A DNA stretch of 64,000 bases from Hyphomonadaceae bacterium (lineage in GTDB: Bacteria > Pseudomonadota > Alphaproteobacteria > Caulobacterales > Aquidulcibacteraceae). The position numbers and the translations under genes are program-made. Where the stretch lies: positions 609,866 through 673,865 of the forward strand of contig JAHBYF010000002.1 of assembly GCA_019636095.1 (NCBI GenBank), written 5' to 3'. A model generated the notes under the pieces. The model was not told where the DNA came from. It was given only the letters and a program-made list of their open reading frames with translations, and searched no databases. This document shows, piece after piece, positions 54,902 to 63,979 of this stretch (positions within the stretch are counted from its first letter, which is position 1; the number at the start of each line of letters is the position of its first letter).

Positions 54902-55599
54902 CTCTTTCGCCCCATCGCCACCACGTAAACTTCCGAGCTTTCAGCGCGGCTCGCCGGTGGTTTGGCGTGACTGACTTTGACGAAGTTTTGTTTCAGGCGC
55001 TGCAATAACGCTGCATCAAGCCCGCCTTGAAACGCCTTCGTGACGAACGCGCCGCCCGGCGCGACATGCGCAAGCGCAAAGTCGGCCGCAGCGTCCGCCA
55101 ACGCTCCGGTGCGGATCTGGTCTGTGCGCGCGTGGCCGGTGGTGTTGGCGGCCATGTCAGAAAGGACAAGGTCGGGTGCGCCGCCGAGTGCGTCCATGAG
55201 AATGGAGGGCGTCGCCTCGTCGAGCAGATCAAGCTGAAAGAATCTGGCGCCGTTGAGCGGCTCGATCTCCAACAGGTCAACACCGACGACTTTTCCCGCA
55301 CCTCGTTGTACCGCAACTTGCGCCCAGCCGCCTGGCGCCGCGCCAAGATCGATGACCTTCATTCCGCGCTTCAAGAAATGAAACTGCTCGTCCAACTCGA
55401 TCAGCTTGTAGGCGGCGCGGGCGCGATAGCCGTCAGCGCGGGCGCGTGCGACGTAAGGATCGTTCAAGTGCCGCTTGACCCAGTTGCGCGAACTCTCATC
55501 AAGCTTCTTATTCTTGACGCGGGTCTGCATCTGGCGCTGGCCGTCGCCGCCTTTCGGTTTGCCAGTCCAACGGCGTTTCGGGGGCTCTTCGTCGCTCAT
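54886..55599 (-). CDS. rlmE: 23S rRNA (uridine-2'-O)-methyltransferase RlmE
   Basis: 237 residues. After a basic N-terminus, SRNWVKRHLNDPYVARA and RARAAYKLIELDEQFHFL, with the SAM motif VIDLGAAPGGWAQVA, VLSDMAANTTGH and the catalytic lysine in FVTKAFQGG. It methylates U2552 of 23S rRNA late in 50S assembly. It overlaps the end of the Ppx/GppA gene by four bases, a common alphaproteobacterial pairing. Confidence 0.95.
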   Translation of the reverse strand: MSDEEPPKRRWTGKPKGGDGQRQMQTRVKNKKLDESSRNWVKRHLNDPYVARARADGYRARAAYKLIELDEQFHFLKRGMKVIDLGAAPGGWAQVAVQRGAGKVVGVDLLEIEPLNGARFFQLDLLDEATPSILMDALGGAPDLVLSDMAANTTGHARTDQIRTGALADAAADFALAHVAPGGAFVTKAFQGGLDAALLQRLKQNFVKVSHAKPPASRAESSEVYVVAMGRKSQSSA

Positions 55600-56642
55600 C
55601 GCCGCGCCTCATGTTGCGCCATCAGGCGCATGAGCACGCCCTCCCGCAAACCGCGATCAGCGACACGAATGCGATCCGCCGGCCAGACACGTAGCACAGC
55701 GTCCAAGATGGCGCCGCCAATGACGACGAGATCGGCGCGATCTTTGCCGATGCAGGCGTTCTCAGCACGCTGCTCGCGCGTCTGCGCCAGCAGCTTGGCG
55801 ATGGTAGCGCGGCAATCCTTGACATCGAACCACATGCCGTCGACGCGGGCGCGCGTGTAGCGCGGCAGTTCAAGGAAAACCCCGGCCAGCGACGTGACCG
55901 TTCCGGACGTGCCGATAATGTGTCCCTGGCCATTGGCGAAGCTCTCACGCAAGTGCTGCGCCTCGCCGACCTGGGCGATCGTCTCCGCAACGCGCGCCAC
56001 CAAGGCTTCGTACCATGCATATTTCGCGTCACCTTCGGGCTCAACGTCATCCTCCGCGAGTGTCACCACACCAATCGGACACGTGCCCCACGAAATGATA
56101 GGCGGGTTAAGACCGCCGTCGAGCACTGCGCTTGGCGCAACCCAAGAAATCTCGGTTGAGCCGCCACCGATGTCGACAATCATCGCGTGCGCGACCTCTG
56201 GCTCGAATAAGCTTGCGCATCCCAGCACCGAAAGGCGCGCTTCCTCCTCGGCCGAGATCACATCGAACCTAAGTCCAAGATCTTTTTCGACGCGATTGAG
56301 AAATACCTGGCCGTTCGACGCCGCACGGCAGGCTTGGGTCGCGACACAGCCCACAGCGATGGGCTCGCGCGCCTCTATCCGCTGCGCGCACGCAGCCAGC
56401 GCCTGGTACGCGCGCGCCATTGCGCCTTCGCTCAAACGACCGGTGTGCGCGAGACCTTCGCCCAGCCGTACAATGCGTGAAAAGCCGTCGACGACACGCA
56501 GACTGCCATCAGCATTTTGCTGCGCCATGAGCAGGCGGCAATTGTTGGTGCCCAGGTCAAGCGCCGCGAAAATCGGCGGGCGCTGCCGCGGGCCGGGACG
56601 CGCGCCGCCGTACGACGCCTGCGTCCGCCCATCCTTGTTCAT
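55596..56642 (-). CDS. Ppx/GppA family phosphatase
   Basis: 348 residues from the ATG at 56642; a TTG start at 56678 is possible. FAALDLGTNNCRLLMA is the actin-like phosphate 1 motif, with AEEEARLSVLG and MIVDIGGGSTEISWV further on. The protein lacks the C-terminal HD-like part of full Ppx. It hydrolyses polyphosphate or pppGpp; which is uncertain. Confidence 0.9.
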   Translation of the reverse strand: MNKDGRTQASYGGARPGPRQRPPIFAALDLGTNNCRLLMAQQNADGSLRVVDGFSRIVRLGEGLAHTGRLSEGAMARAYQALAACAQRIEAREPIAVGCVATQACRAASNGQVFLNRVEKDLGLRFDVISAEEEARLSVLGCASLFEPEVAHAMIVDIGGGSTEISWVAPSAVLDGGLNPPIISWGTCPIGVVTLAEDDVEPEGDAKYAWYEALVARVAETIAQVGEAQHLRESFANGQGHIIGTSGTVTSLAGVFLELPRYTRARVDGMWFDVKDCRATIAKLLAQTREQRAENACIGKDRADLVVIGGAILDAVLRVWPADRIRVADRGLREGVLMRLMAQHEARR

Positions 56643-56888
56643 CGTAAATTCATCCAGCAAAGCGTTGCCGCTCTGCAAATTTGCCAGTTCGGCGTGATGC
56701 TAGCTGGTTCGCGCCGCCCGCACACCCTTGATTCGCCTGCTTTCCGCCCCGTTTGGGCGAATGCGCGGTCCGTAAGACACATATCCGTGTCCACATGGTC
56801 AACCGGTGGGACCAATCCTTGTGAGCGGCGTTATCGCTGCATACCTTACAAGGGCGAGAGGAAGAGGAAGGAGATAGAGGAGGAGAAG

Positions 56889-57212
56889 ATGCAAGAAGCG
56901 AAATTCTCCATCGGCCAAGTTGTGAAGCACAAGCTGTTTCCGTTCCGCGGCGTCGTATTCGACGTCGACCCGGAGTTTTCGAACACCGAGGAATGGATGC
57001 AAGCGATCCCCGAGCCCGTGCGACCGGACCGCAACCAGCCCTTCTATCACCTGTTCGCAGAAAATTCCGACAGCCATTACGTCGCCTATGTCTCCGAGCA
57101 AAACCTGATCCCAGACGACAGCGGCGAACCCGTCGAGCACCCCTCAATCGATCTTCTATTCGATGAGACGGACGACGGCGAATACAAACTCCGCGCGGAG
57201 GCGCTGAACTAA
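56889..57212 (+). CDS. hspQ: Heat shock protein HspQ
   Basis: 107 residues from the ATG at 56889, preceded by a purine-rich run with several GGAG elements. KFSIGQVVKHKLFPFRGVVFD and FYHLFAENSDSHYVAYVSEQNL are typical of HspQ/YccV. It is a small cytoplasmic factor linked to DnaA and to Lon substrate control. A strong terminator follows. Confidence 0.92.
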   Translation: MQEAKFSIGQVVKHKLFPFRGVVFDVDPEFSNTEEWMQAIPEPVRPDRNQPFYHLFAENSDSHYVAYVSEQNLIPDDSGEPVEHPSIDLLFDETDDGEYKLRAEALN

Positions 57213-57235
57213 CGCGCGCAGTGAAGCGAAATGAT

Positions 57236-57267
57236 CGGCGGTCGCAGCAATGCGGCCGCCGTTTTTT
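57236..57267 (+). terminator. Rho-independent terminator after hspQ
   Basis: CGGCGGTCGC (57236-57245) pairs with GCGGCCGCCG (57252-57261), ten pairs including one G-T, with a six-base loop, followed by TTTTTT (57262-57267). It lies 23 bases after the hspQ stop. Confidence 0.9.
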
Positions 57268-57272
57268 GTTAG

Positions 57273-57342
57273 GGGTGACATACACTCGCCCAAAGGCTCG
57301 TGAACGCTTGGCGCAGGCGATCACGGTGAGTGTATATCACCC
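57273..57342. repeat. Inverted repeat GGGTGACATACACTC with a related direct copy downstream
   Basis: GGGTGACATACACTC (57273-57287) and GAGTGTATATCACCC (57328-57342) match as an inverted repeat at 14 of 15 bases with a 40-base spacer. It lies just after the hspQ terminator and before the immunity/toxin island. A further direct copy, GGGTGACACACAC, is at 58788-58800, on the other side of the island. Confidence 0.7.
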
Positions 57343-57512
57343 GTTCCCGCCCGTGTTGAGTTGCAGCAATTCTCGATTAACGTGAACGGTCACGCGACGC
57401 CGCTCACTGCGGGACTGGCTGCAACGGCAGAAATCAGAACTGGCCGGCGCCGCATCATCGAATTCCTCCTCTCGCCCCTGCAGCGGCGGGTTGAGGAGGC
57501 AGGGAGAGAGCG

Positions 57513-58229
57513 GTGAGTGAATCTTTGAACGATAAGTCACGCGGGGATGCTCATTCGGCCCCACAATTCCTTGTAGAGATGTTTGAGCCGCGAGAAGGCG
57601 CGTACAATCGAACCGCTCAAATTCGCGGGCTGAACGGCGCCGAGATTTATCTCGACGCGCATTTGCGTGACTCGGTGCGAGACCTTGTGACCGTTCCGCT
57701 CACGATGGTTTCAGGATATACCGTTGCGGACCCACTGCCGGATATCTTCCGTCACAATGATATGGTGATTGTATCCGAGCGGATGCGTGTCGCGATCGAG
57801 CCCTGGCTTAAGGACTTTGAGTTTATATCCGCCGCAGTCCATTTATCCGCGAGTAGGGCGGACGATGATTGGGGCAAGGGGCCAGTGCAGGGAGGGTACT
57901 CCTGGCTGAATAGCTGGCGCCGCATCGATGCAGTGGACTGGGAAGAGTCCAGCATGATCGCTGGACTTCCCGCAGAGGAAGGTGCTCCAAATTTTGGATC
58001 ATCAGTTCGCGCGATTGCCTGGGAGCGCGTGACGCTCCGAACCGATAAGCTCGATGGCGAGCATTTTTTTGGTCTTGCGCACGTCGCCGGGGAACGCAGG
58101 TTCGTATCCGATGAACTTCGCCGCCATTTGCTCGCGCTCGACATGCGGGTTCTTTTCAAGCCGCGGATGACTGGCGTGTTGCCGTGGGTCAGTCCTTACG
58201 AAATCGAAAAGCAATTGAACTGCCGATAA
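57513..58229 (+). CDS. Imm11 (DUF1629)-like immunity protein
   Basis: 238 residues from GTG 57513, preceded by GGGAGAG. The middle part, MVIVSERMRVAIEPWLKDFEF and YSWLNSWRRIDAVDWEESS, and the C-terminal RRFVSDELRRHLLALDMRVLF follow the pattern of the Imm11/MXAN_0049 immunity family (DUF1629): a Ser-Glu-Arg helix, a Leu-Asn strand and a final helix-strand. It would neutralise the nuclease encoded 15 bases downstream. Base composition is less GC-rich than its neighbours, suggesting transfer. No signal peptide. Confidence 0.72.
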   Translation: MSESLNDKSRGDAHSAPQFLVEMFEPREGAYNRTAQIRGLNGAEIYLDAHLRDSVRDLVTVPLTMVSGYTVADPLPDIFRHNDMVIVSERMRVAIEPWLKDFEFISAAVHLSASRADDDWGKGPVQGGYSWLNSWRRIDAVDWEESSMIAGLPAEEGAPNFGSSVRAIAWERVTLRTDKLDGEHFFGLAHVAGERRFVSDELRRHLLALDMRVLFKPRMTGVLPWVSPYEIEKQLNCR

Positions 58230-58244
58230 TATGGGGCGGGGGTT

Positions 58245-58793
58245 ATGACTGATTTTCAGACCGTCAATGTGAGCAATGCCACCCGTGACCGCATCAATCG
58301 AATTCAGATGGGGCGACGGAGCATATATCGTCTCTCTGGAAGTGGTCTGAGTGGTGCTGACGCGAGAAGTCACCATATTCCACCGATCGAGATATTGAGA
58401 GCGCCCGACGGTTCTCTCAACAATACGCCGGCCGCGCGGGCCCTACTTATTTTGGACCAAAATGTAGGTGGCGCTTACAGACTTAATGGGTCCAACAACC
58501 TCCAGATTTTGCCAACCACCGGGAACAGTTCGCTCGCTTCAAGCGACCTTTCGATACACCCCAACTTGACCAATCATCCCGAATACGGCGCCATCTATGA
58601 AGCCCGTCTGAACGCTGCGATTCAGGCTGATCCGGTGTTGCGAGATTTGTTCATTTCAAATCCGACGGCGTTTGATAACGCGCTTCGAACTGGACAACTG
58701 ACCCCGGAACAACGAGCCGCGCTGACGCGCGCGGTCGATGACGTGAATTGGTCTATGCGTACCGGAATGAGTGCCGACGTCAGGAAAGGGTGA
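58245..58793 (+). CDS. AHH-like HNH/EndoVII nuclease toxin, no export domain
   Basis: 182 residues, preceded by GGCGGGGG. Residues 42-47 are SHHIPP, like the AHH motif of HNH/EndoVII-fold nucleases; NGSNNLQILP (81-90) and HPNLTNHPEYGAIYEARLNAAI (from 105) follow in the order expected of that family. A Ser replaces the usual Ala of AHH. No signal peptide, PAAR, VgrG, Rhs or RTX sequence is present, so this is a bare toxin domain. The immunity-like gene precedes it. Less GC-rich than neighbours. A nuclease role is an inference. Confidence 0.62.
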   Translation: MTDFQTVNVSNATRDRINRIQMGRRSIYRLSGSGLSGADARSHHIPPIEILRAPDGSLNNTPAARALLILDQNVGGAYRLNGSNNLQILPTTGNSSLASSDLSIHPNLTNHPEYGAIYEARLNAAIQADPVLRDLFISNPTAFDNALRTGQLTPEQRAALTRAVDDVNWSMRTGMSADVRKG

Positions 58794-58800
58794 CACACAC
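58788..58800 (+). repeat. Direct repeat copy at the far side of the island
   Basis: GGGTGACACACAC matches GGGTGACATACAC at 57273-57285 at 12 of 13 bases, in the same orientation. It overlaps the toxin stop codon and precedes the 3' end of astB by 26 bases. Confidence 0.55.
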
Positions 58801-58826
58801 CATATGCAGCCAAGCTCCCGGCTAGC

Positions 58827-60188
58827 TCAATCCCTTCCGATCCGCTGAAACGGATAGAACCCACCGCCAAGCGGCAAGATGCGCGTGAGTTCATCAAGGG
58901 CGGCTTGCGTTTCACCAACGAGCGCCGGATCGCCTAAGTCGTCGGGCGCGAGCGCCTCGCGGTAATGCTTCTTGACCCAGGCTTCGAGTTGCGCGGCGAG
59001 TGCGTCGTCCAAGAAGAAGCCCTGCGCCGCCGCCGCGCGTTCGGCTGGCGTCATGACGATGCGCAGGCGCAGGCACGCCGGCCCGCCGCCATTGCGCATG
59101 CTTTCGCGCACTTCGACATATTCCACCTGCTCGATCGCCGCGTTGGGCTGCGCGATCATCTCGGCAACGTAAGCGGCTGTCTTGTTATTCTCGCGCACCT
59201 CGGTTGGCGCCACGAGCGTCAGCGACCGCGCACCGGGCAAGCGTACGAGCTGCGAGTTGAAGAGATAGGATGTGACCGCATCGTCCAGCCCCACACGGCC
59301 GCGCGGCGCTTCCACGAACACCGGCTCGAATCCCTGCGCCTTCGCGCGCACCTCGGCGTAAAGCGCAGCCTTATCGGCGAACGCGTCTTCATGATGAAAA
59401 AGCACGTGCTCGTGTGCGACCGCGACCACATCGTTGTGAAACGCCCCGGCATCGATCGCTTGAGGCGCCTGCTTTACGAAGACAGCACGTGACGCGTCCA
59501 ATTGGTGGCTTCGCGCCACGGCGCGGCAGGCTTCCAAGGTTTGGCGTGCCGGGAAACCCGTCTTAGCTTCGCTGGCTTGGCGCCCATAGACGAAGATCTC
59601 GACGCCAGGCGCGCCGGCGGCCGCGGCCATGCGCATATGGTTCGCCGCGCCCTCGTCCGACAACGCGTCATGCGGAAGCAAAGCCGGATGAACGGCGAAG
59701 CGTGCTTCATCCGGCAGCAGGCAGCGCAGCGTGCGCTGGGTCTGCTCGCCTTCGAGAACGCGATGCAGCATGGTTTGCAGGTTGGCGACGGTCGCGTGCA
59801 AGCGGCCATCGGCGCAGTCCGCGCTCGGTGAAATCGTCGCCGCGTTGGCGGCCCACATCGCCGACGCCGCCAGCGCCGCGCGCGCGATGGTCGGTTCGGT
59901 GCGCCATGCACGCTCCCACACCTCACCGTCCGAACCCGTGAAACCAAGTGAGCGCAGCCACGTGATGTTTGGCCGTTCGTGGGGCGGCAGCACGCCTTGG
60001 CTCAAGCCTAGCGCGCGCAACCGCTGCATCTTCGCGAGCCCCTGCAGCGCGGCCTCGCGCGGTCGCGCGACCATGTTCGCGTTACGCGCCGACGCAAGAT
60101 TTCCTTCTGAGAGCCCGGCGTAATTATGCGTCGGCCCGACGAGACCATCGAAATTGATCTCCTCGGCGCCGCTCGCAGTTTCCGTCAT
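58827..60188 (-). CDS. astB: N-succinylarginine dihydrolase
   Basis: 453 residues. FDGLVGPTHNYAGLSEGN is the family N-terminus; catalytic His is in GAFHNDVVAVAHEHVLFH, and the cysteine is in RNGGGPACLRLRIVM. It converts succinylarginine to succinylornithine, ammonia and CO2, the second step of arginine catabolism by the AST route. It overlaps astD by four bases. Confidence 0.96.
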   Translation of the reverse strand: MTETASGAEEINFDGLVGPTHNYAGLSEGNLASARNANMVARPREAALQGLAKMQRLRALGLSQGVLPPHERPNITWLRSLGFTGSDGEVWERAWRTEPTIARAALAASAMWAANAATISPSADCADGRLHATVANLQTMLHRVLEGEQTQRTLRCLLPDEARFAVHPALLPHDALSDEGAANHMRMAAAAGAPGVEIFVYGRQASEAKTGFPARQTLEACRAVARSHQLDASRAVFVKQAPQAIDAGAFHNDVVAVAHEHVLFHHEDAFADKAALYAEVRAKAQGFEPVFVEAPRGRVGLDDAVTSYLFNSQLVRLPGARSLTLVAPTEVRENNKTAAYVAEMIAQPNAAIEQVEYVEVRESMRNGGGPACLRLRIVMTPAERAAAAQGFFLDDALAAQLEAWVKKHYREALAPDDLGDPALVGETQAALDELTRILPLGGGFYPFQRIGRD

Positions 60189-61633
60189 TGCGGCAGACCG
60201 GGCGCGGCGATCGGCGCAGCCTTTTCAGAGAGCTGCGTCGCGACCGGATAAGCGACGTAATCGGCCGCATAGTAAGCGCTCGGCCGCAATGAACCGGAAA
60301 GGCCAGGGCCGCCAAACGGCATCGCGCCTGAGGCGCCGGTCGTTGGGCGGTTCCAATTCAGAATGCCGGCGCGCATCTCGGCCTTCACCCGCGCCCACAA
60401 GGCCGCGTCGTCGCTGATCAGGCCACCGGCGAGGCCGAACCGCGTCGCGTTTGCAAGATCAAGCGCGTGATCGAAATCCGGCGCGCGATAAACCTGCAGC
60501 ACTGGGCCGAATAATTCCTCATCCGGCGGCGCAAGCCCGGTCACGTCGATGATGGCGGGATGCACGAACGCGCCGTCGCGCTTCACCGGCACGATCGGCT
60601 TCGCGCCCATAGCGACGAGCCCCTGCTCAAACTTCACGGCGCGCTCAGCGGAATGTGCGTTCACCAACGGCCCTAGAAATGGTTCAGGCGTTTGTGTCGC
60701 GGGTCCAACGCTGATCTGCGCGGCGAGATCAACAAGCGCGGCGATAATTGCGTCGCCTGCCGCGCCCTGCGGCACGATGAGCCGGCGCGCGCACGAGCAG
60801 CGCTGGCCGCTGGTGGCGAACGCCGAATGCACGATGAGATTTGCCGCCGCCTTCGCATCAACGGGCGGCCAGACGATCAGCGGATTGTTGCCGCCAAGTT
60901 CGAGCGCCAGGATAACGTCTGGACGCCCGGCAAACTTCTTATGGATGAGCGCGCCGGTGTGGGCGGCGCCAGTAAACAACACGCCGTTCAAGCCGTGCGT
61001 GTCCAACAGCGCCGCACCGGTCTCGCGCGCGCCTTGCAAGAGATTGAGCACGCCAGCCGGCAAACCGGCCGCTTCCCACGCTTCCACCATCAGCGCAGCC
61101 ACGCCTGGCGTCATCTCACTCGGCTTGAATAGAACGCAATTGCCGGCCAGCAGCGCCGGCACGATATGGCCGTTCGGCAGATGCCCCGGAAAATTGAACG
61201 GACCAAAGACAGCGAGCACGCCATGCGCGTGGTGAGACAAGGTCATCGCGCCGAACGCAGCCTTCTCCTCACGCGCGCCGGCTCGTTCGGCTTGAGCGCG
61301 GATCGAGATTTCGATCTTCCCGATCATGGCGGCGACTTCGCCTTTGGCGTCCCACGCCACCTTGCCCATTTCGCGGCTGATCGTGCGAGCGATCTCGTCG
61401 CCCCGCTTTTCGATCTCTTTTGCAAATGCGCGCACGACACCAATACGTTCGTCCACTGGACGCTTCGCCCATGCGGGAAACGCTAGTCGCGCCGCAGCCA
61501 TCGCTTCCGCGACATCGTCTTCGCTGGCGGCGTGGCCCTCCCAAACTTTGTCACCCGTTGCCGGGTCGAAGGAGGCGAAGCGTTCGCCGTGGCCTTTGTG
61601 CCAAGCGCCGCCGATGTAGAGTTCAGTGCGCAT
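60185..61633 (-). CDS. astD: Succinylglutamate-semialdehyde dehydrogenase
   Basis: 482 residues. Aldehyde dehydrogenase family: NAD-binding GPFNFPGHLPNGHIVPALLA, Glu in ALELGGNNPLIV, and the catalytic cysteine in TSGQRCSCARRLIV; the end PFGGPGLSGSLRP is typical. It makes succinylglutamate. It overlaps astA by 11 bases. Confidence 0.95.
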   Translation of the reverse strand: MRTELYIGGAWHKGHGERFASFDPATGDKVWEGHAASEDDVAEAMAAARLAFPAWAKRPVDERIGVVRAFAKEIEKRGDEIARTISREMGKVAWDAKGEVAAMIGKIEISIRAQAERAGAREEKAAFGAMTLSHHAHGVLAVFGPFNFPGHLPNGHIVPALLAGNCVLFKPSEMTPGVAALMVEAWEAAGLPAGVLNLLQGARETGAALLDTHGLNGVLFTGAAHTGALIHKKFAGRPDVILALELGGNNPLIVWPPVDAKAAANLIVHSAFATSGQRCSCARRLIVPQGAAGDAIIAALVDLAAQISVGPATQTPEPFLGPLVNAHSAERAVKFEQGLVAMGAKPIVPVKRDGAFVHPAIIDVTGLAPPDEELFGPVLQVYRAPDFDHALDLANATRFGLAGGLISDDAALWARVKAEMRAGILNWNRPTTGASGAMPFGGPGLSGSLRPSAYYAADYVAYPVATQLSEKAAPIAAPGLPQ

Positions 61634-62657
61634 CGTCTATCCAGACCAAAGCTTCGGCGCCTGCTTCGAGCTTCAGCGCCGCCAGCACCGCGGGATCAAC
61701 GTTCGCAGTTCCGTTGTCGATCGCAGCGTGCGCCGAGACGCATCGATAATTTCGGATGCTCGGCACGGCAATCAAGGCCCGCTTCGCATGGGAAATCCGC
61801 GTCAACGGCGCCAGGGTGCAACGCTTGGCCTCACGCAGCGTCCGAATGTGATCCCGTTGGACGCTCATCAGCGGCCCGCCATCAAAGATGTCGATCACGT
61901 TGGAAAAGGCGAAGCCTTCCCATTCAAGCAGCCGGCGCGCGCCTTCTCCGTCGGTATGGCACTTGCCAACAACATCACGCGCCGCCTGCGGCAGCAGATC
62001 CACATAGATCGGATGCTGCGGCATGAGATCGAGAATGAATTGATTGTCCGTTGTGGCGCTGAGCTTGTCGGCCTCGGCGAACTCCATCTTGAAGAAATGC
62101 CTGCCGACGGCCTCCCAAAATGGCGACGTGCCGTCCGGATGCACGACACCACGCAACTCAGAAACGACTTGCGGGCGAAAACGCTGCGGCTGCACCGCCA
62201 TCAGCATATAGCGGTTTTGCGCGAGCGCGCGTCCGACGCCCGCGGCGCGGTGCTCCGGCCGCACGAACAAGGAGCCCACTTCGCTGCAGCCGGTGAAGTC
62301 GTTGACCCCAATCAGCACCCGCATGTCAAAGCGCCGGTTCACAGCATTCGAGGACTGCGCCTCAGTGAACATCCGGAAATTAAAGAATGGCGGGGACTCG
62401 CCAATTGTCGACTTCACGCCGCAACAGCCGGCGAGCGTGCCGCTGGCAATGTGTTCGAGAGCGACGAAGTAGCGCTCCGCACCTGCCGTATCCGTTTCAG
62501 ACGCGAAGCTGTGTTCCGAAAGCGCGAGCTTAGCCGCCATCGCTTTGTCATCCAGCATGAGACTGGTGAAGCCGGCGCCGGCAATCTGGCGAAGCTGCTT
62601 AAATCCTTCTAGATCAGCCGGCCCGGCCGCGCGCATGACGTAGCTCGGCGCGCTCAC
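61623..62657 (-). CDS. astA: Arginine N-succinyltransferase
   Basis: 344 residues from GTG 62657, which overlaps the M20 hydrolase stop (GTGA). VMRAAGPADLEGFKQLRQIAG and the GNAT-like middle LFVRPEHRAAGVGRALAQNRYML fit AstA; FFKMEFAEADKLSA and FIFDGG-like IDIFDGGPLMS are family sequence. It succinylates arginine using succinyl-CoA, the first AST step. Confidence 0.94.
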   Translation of the reverse strand: MSAPSYVMRAAGPADLEGFKQLRQIAGAGFTSLMLDDKAMAAKLALSEHSFASETDTAGAERYFVALEHIASGTLAGCCGVKSTIGESPPFFNFRMFTEAQSSNAVNRRFDMRVLIGVNDFTGCSEVGSLFVRPEHRAAGVGRALAQNRYMLMAVQPQRFRPQVVSELRGVVHPDGTSPFWEAVGRHFFKMEFAEADKLSATTDNQFILDLMPQHPIYVDLLPQAARDVVGKCHTDGEGARRLLEWEGFAFSNVIDIFDGGPLMSVQRDHIRTLREAKRCTLAPLTRISHAKRALIAVPSIRNYRCVSAHAAIDNGTANVDPAVLAALKLEAGAEALVWIDDAH

Positions 62658-63916
62658 GTACGCAGGCTCCGCACGTCAAATACACCTCGCTCAACACCTG
62701 CGAGCAGCAGGAACGAAAGCTTGGCGCGCTCGGCGAAGCTCGGCATCAGTGCGAACTCCTCACCGCTATGCAGACCGCCGCCGCAGGGTCCGAGCGTGTC
62801 GATGTTTGGACAACCGGCAGCGGCGAGGTTGTTGCCTTCGCAGACGCCGCCTGAGGGTTTGAACTGAAGATTGAGCCCAAGCGCCGCGCCGGCTTGGTGC
62901 GTCCACGCCACCATGGTGCGTTGCGAATCTGTCAGTGGCTTTGGCGGGCGCGTGAAGCCACCGTGGAGATGCGCCTCGATGCCATCGCGCGCGGCAACGT
63001 CGCGCGCAATGCGTTGCACCTCCGCCTCGGCCCAAGTTGCGCTCTCGGTATCCGGAACGCGGACATTGAATCGCAGCACTGCGCGTTCCGGCACGACGTT
63101 CACTGCACCGCCGCCGTCGATGGCGCCGACGTTGAAGGTGACGCCGTCGCGCTGTCCGTTGAGCTTGTTCAGCGCAAGCGCCGCCTCTGCCGCAGCGAGC
63201 ACGGCGCTCCGGCCGTCTCCGAATGCGCGCCCGACATGCGCAGCCCGCCCCTTCACCGCGAGATGGAAATTTGCCGAACCTTTGCGCGCATCGACAAGCG
63301 CGCCGTCCGCCATCGCCGGTTCGTACGTCATCCCGAGCTGGGCGCGTGCGCCAAGTTCGGCAAGCAACGGCGCGCTGCCCATGGAGCCGATTTCTTCGTC
63401 CGGGCTCAGCAGGACCTCGTAGCCAACACGTTTGGCGCCCGCCAACTGCTCGAACGCCGTCAGGGCGGCGAGCATGACCGCAATGCCGCCCTTCATGTCG
63501 GCGACTCCTGGCCCGCGTAGCATATCGCCTTCCCGCCACGGCGCTTGAAAGGGATGCGAAGCAGGAAACACGGTGTCGTAATGGCCAGTAAGCGCGACTT
63601 GAATTGGCGCTTCCGGCCGCACCCGTACGCGAATTGAAGCGCCGTGCTGCACCTCCATCACCTCGCCATCAGGCCGCACGCGCTGTGATGGCGACAGGTC
63701 AATGACTTCAGGCGTCGCGGGCAGGTCGATGGCATCAAGCAATCTCGCACGCATCGCGGCCAAGCCAGGTTGCTCAAATGAACCCGAGTTGATCTTCGAC
63801 CAGCCTTCGGTGCGCGCCACGAGCGCTTCGCCGTCAGCGTCGAGGCGCTCCAGCAATGGCTCAATATCTGCGCCCCAGACGGAGCGCGATGCGGCAGCGA
63901 GATTGTCGGCGGGCAT
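62654..63916 (-). CDS. M20 family metallopeptidase/hydrolase of the arginine operon
   Basis: 420 residues. Metal ligands: His in ALTGHYDTVFPA, Asp in GPGVADMKGGIAVML, the Glu pair in LLSPDEEIGSMGS, and a C-terminal His in GGGLHSGEEF; the dimerisation domain has AVKGRAAHVGRAFGDGRSA. It resembles carboxypeptidase G2. First gene of the ast operon, where it may replace AstE by removing succinate from succinylglutamate; this is inferred from position only. Confidence 0.85.
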   Translation of the reverse strand: MPADNLAAASRSVWGADIEPLLERLDADGEALVARTEGWSKINSGSFEQPGLAAMRARLLDAIDLPATPEVIDLSPSQRVRPDGEVMEVQHGASIRVRVRPEAPIQVALTGHYDTVFPASHPFQAPWREGDMLRGPGVADMKGGIAVMLAALTAFEQLAGAKRVGYEVLLSPDEEIGSMGSAPLLAELGARAQLGMTYEPAMADGALVDARKGSANFHLAVKGRAAHVGRAFGDGRSAVLAAAEAALALNKLNGQRDGVTFNVGAIDGGGAVNVVPERAVLRFNVRVPDTESATWAEAEVQRIARDVAARDGIEAHLHGGFTRPPKPLTDSQRTMVAWTHQAGAALGLNLQFKPSGGVCEGNNLAAAGCPNIDTLGPCGGGLHSGEEFALMPSFAERAKLSFLLLAGVERGVFDVRSLRT

Positions 63917-63979
63917 ATGGGCGGAGGTACCCTAGGGGCGCCGAAGTTTCTACCCCGCACAACCACTGCAAAAGCAACG

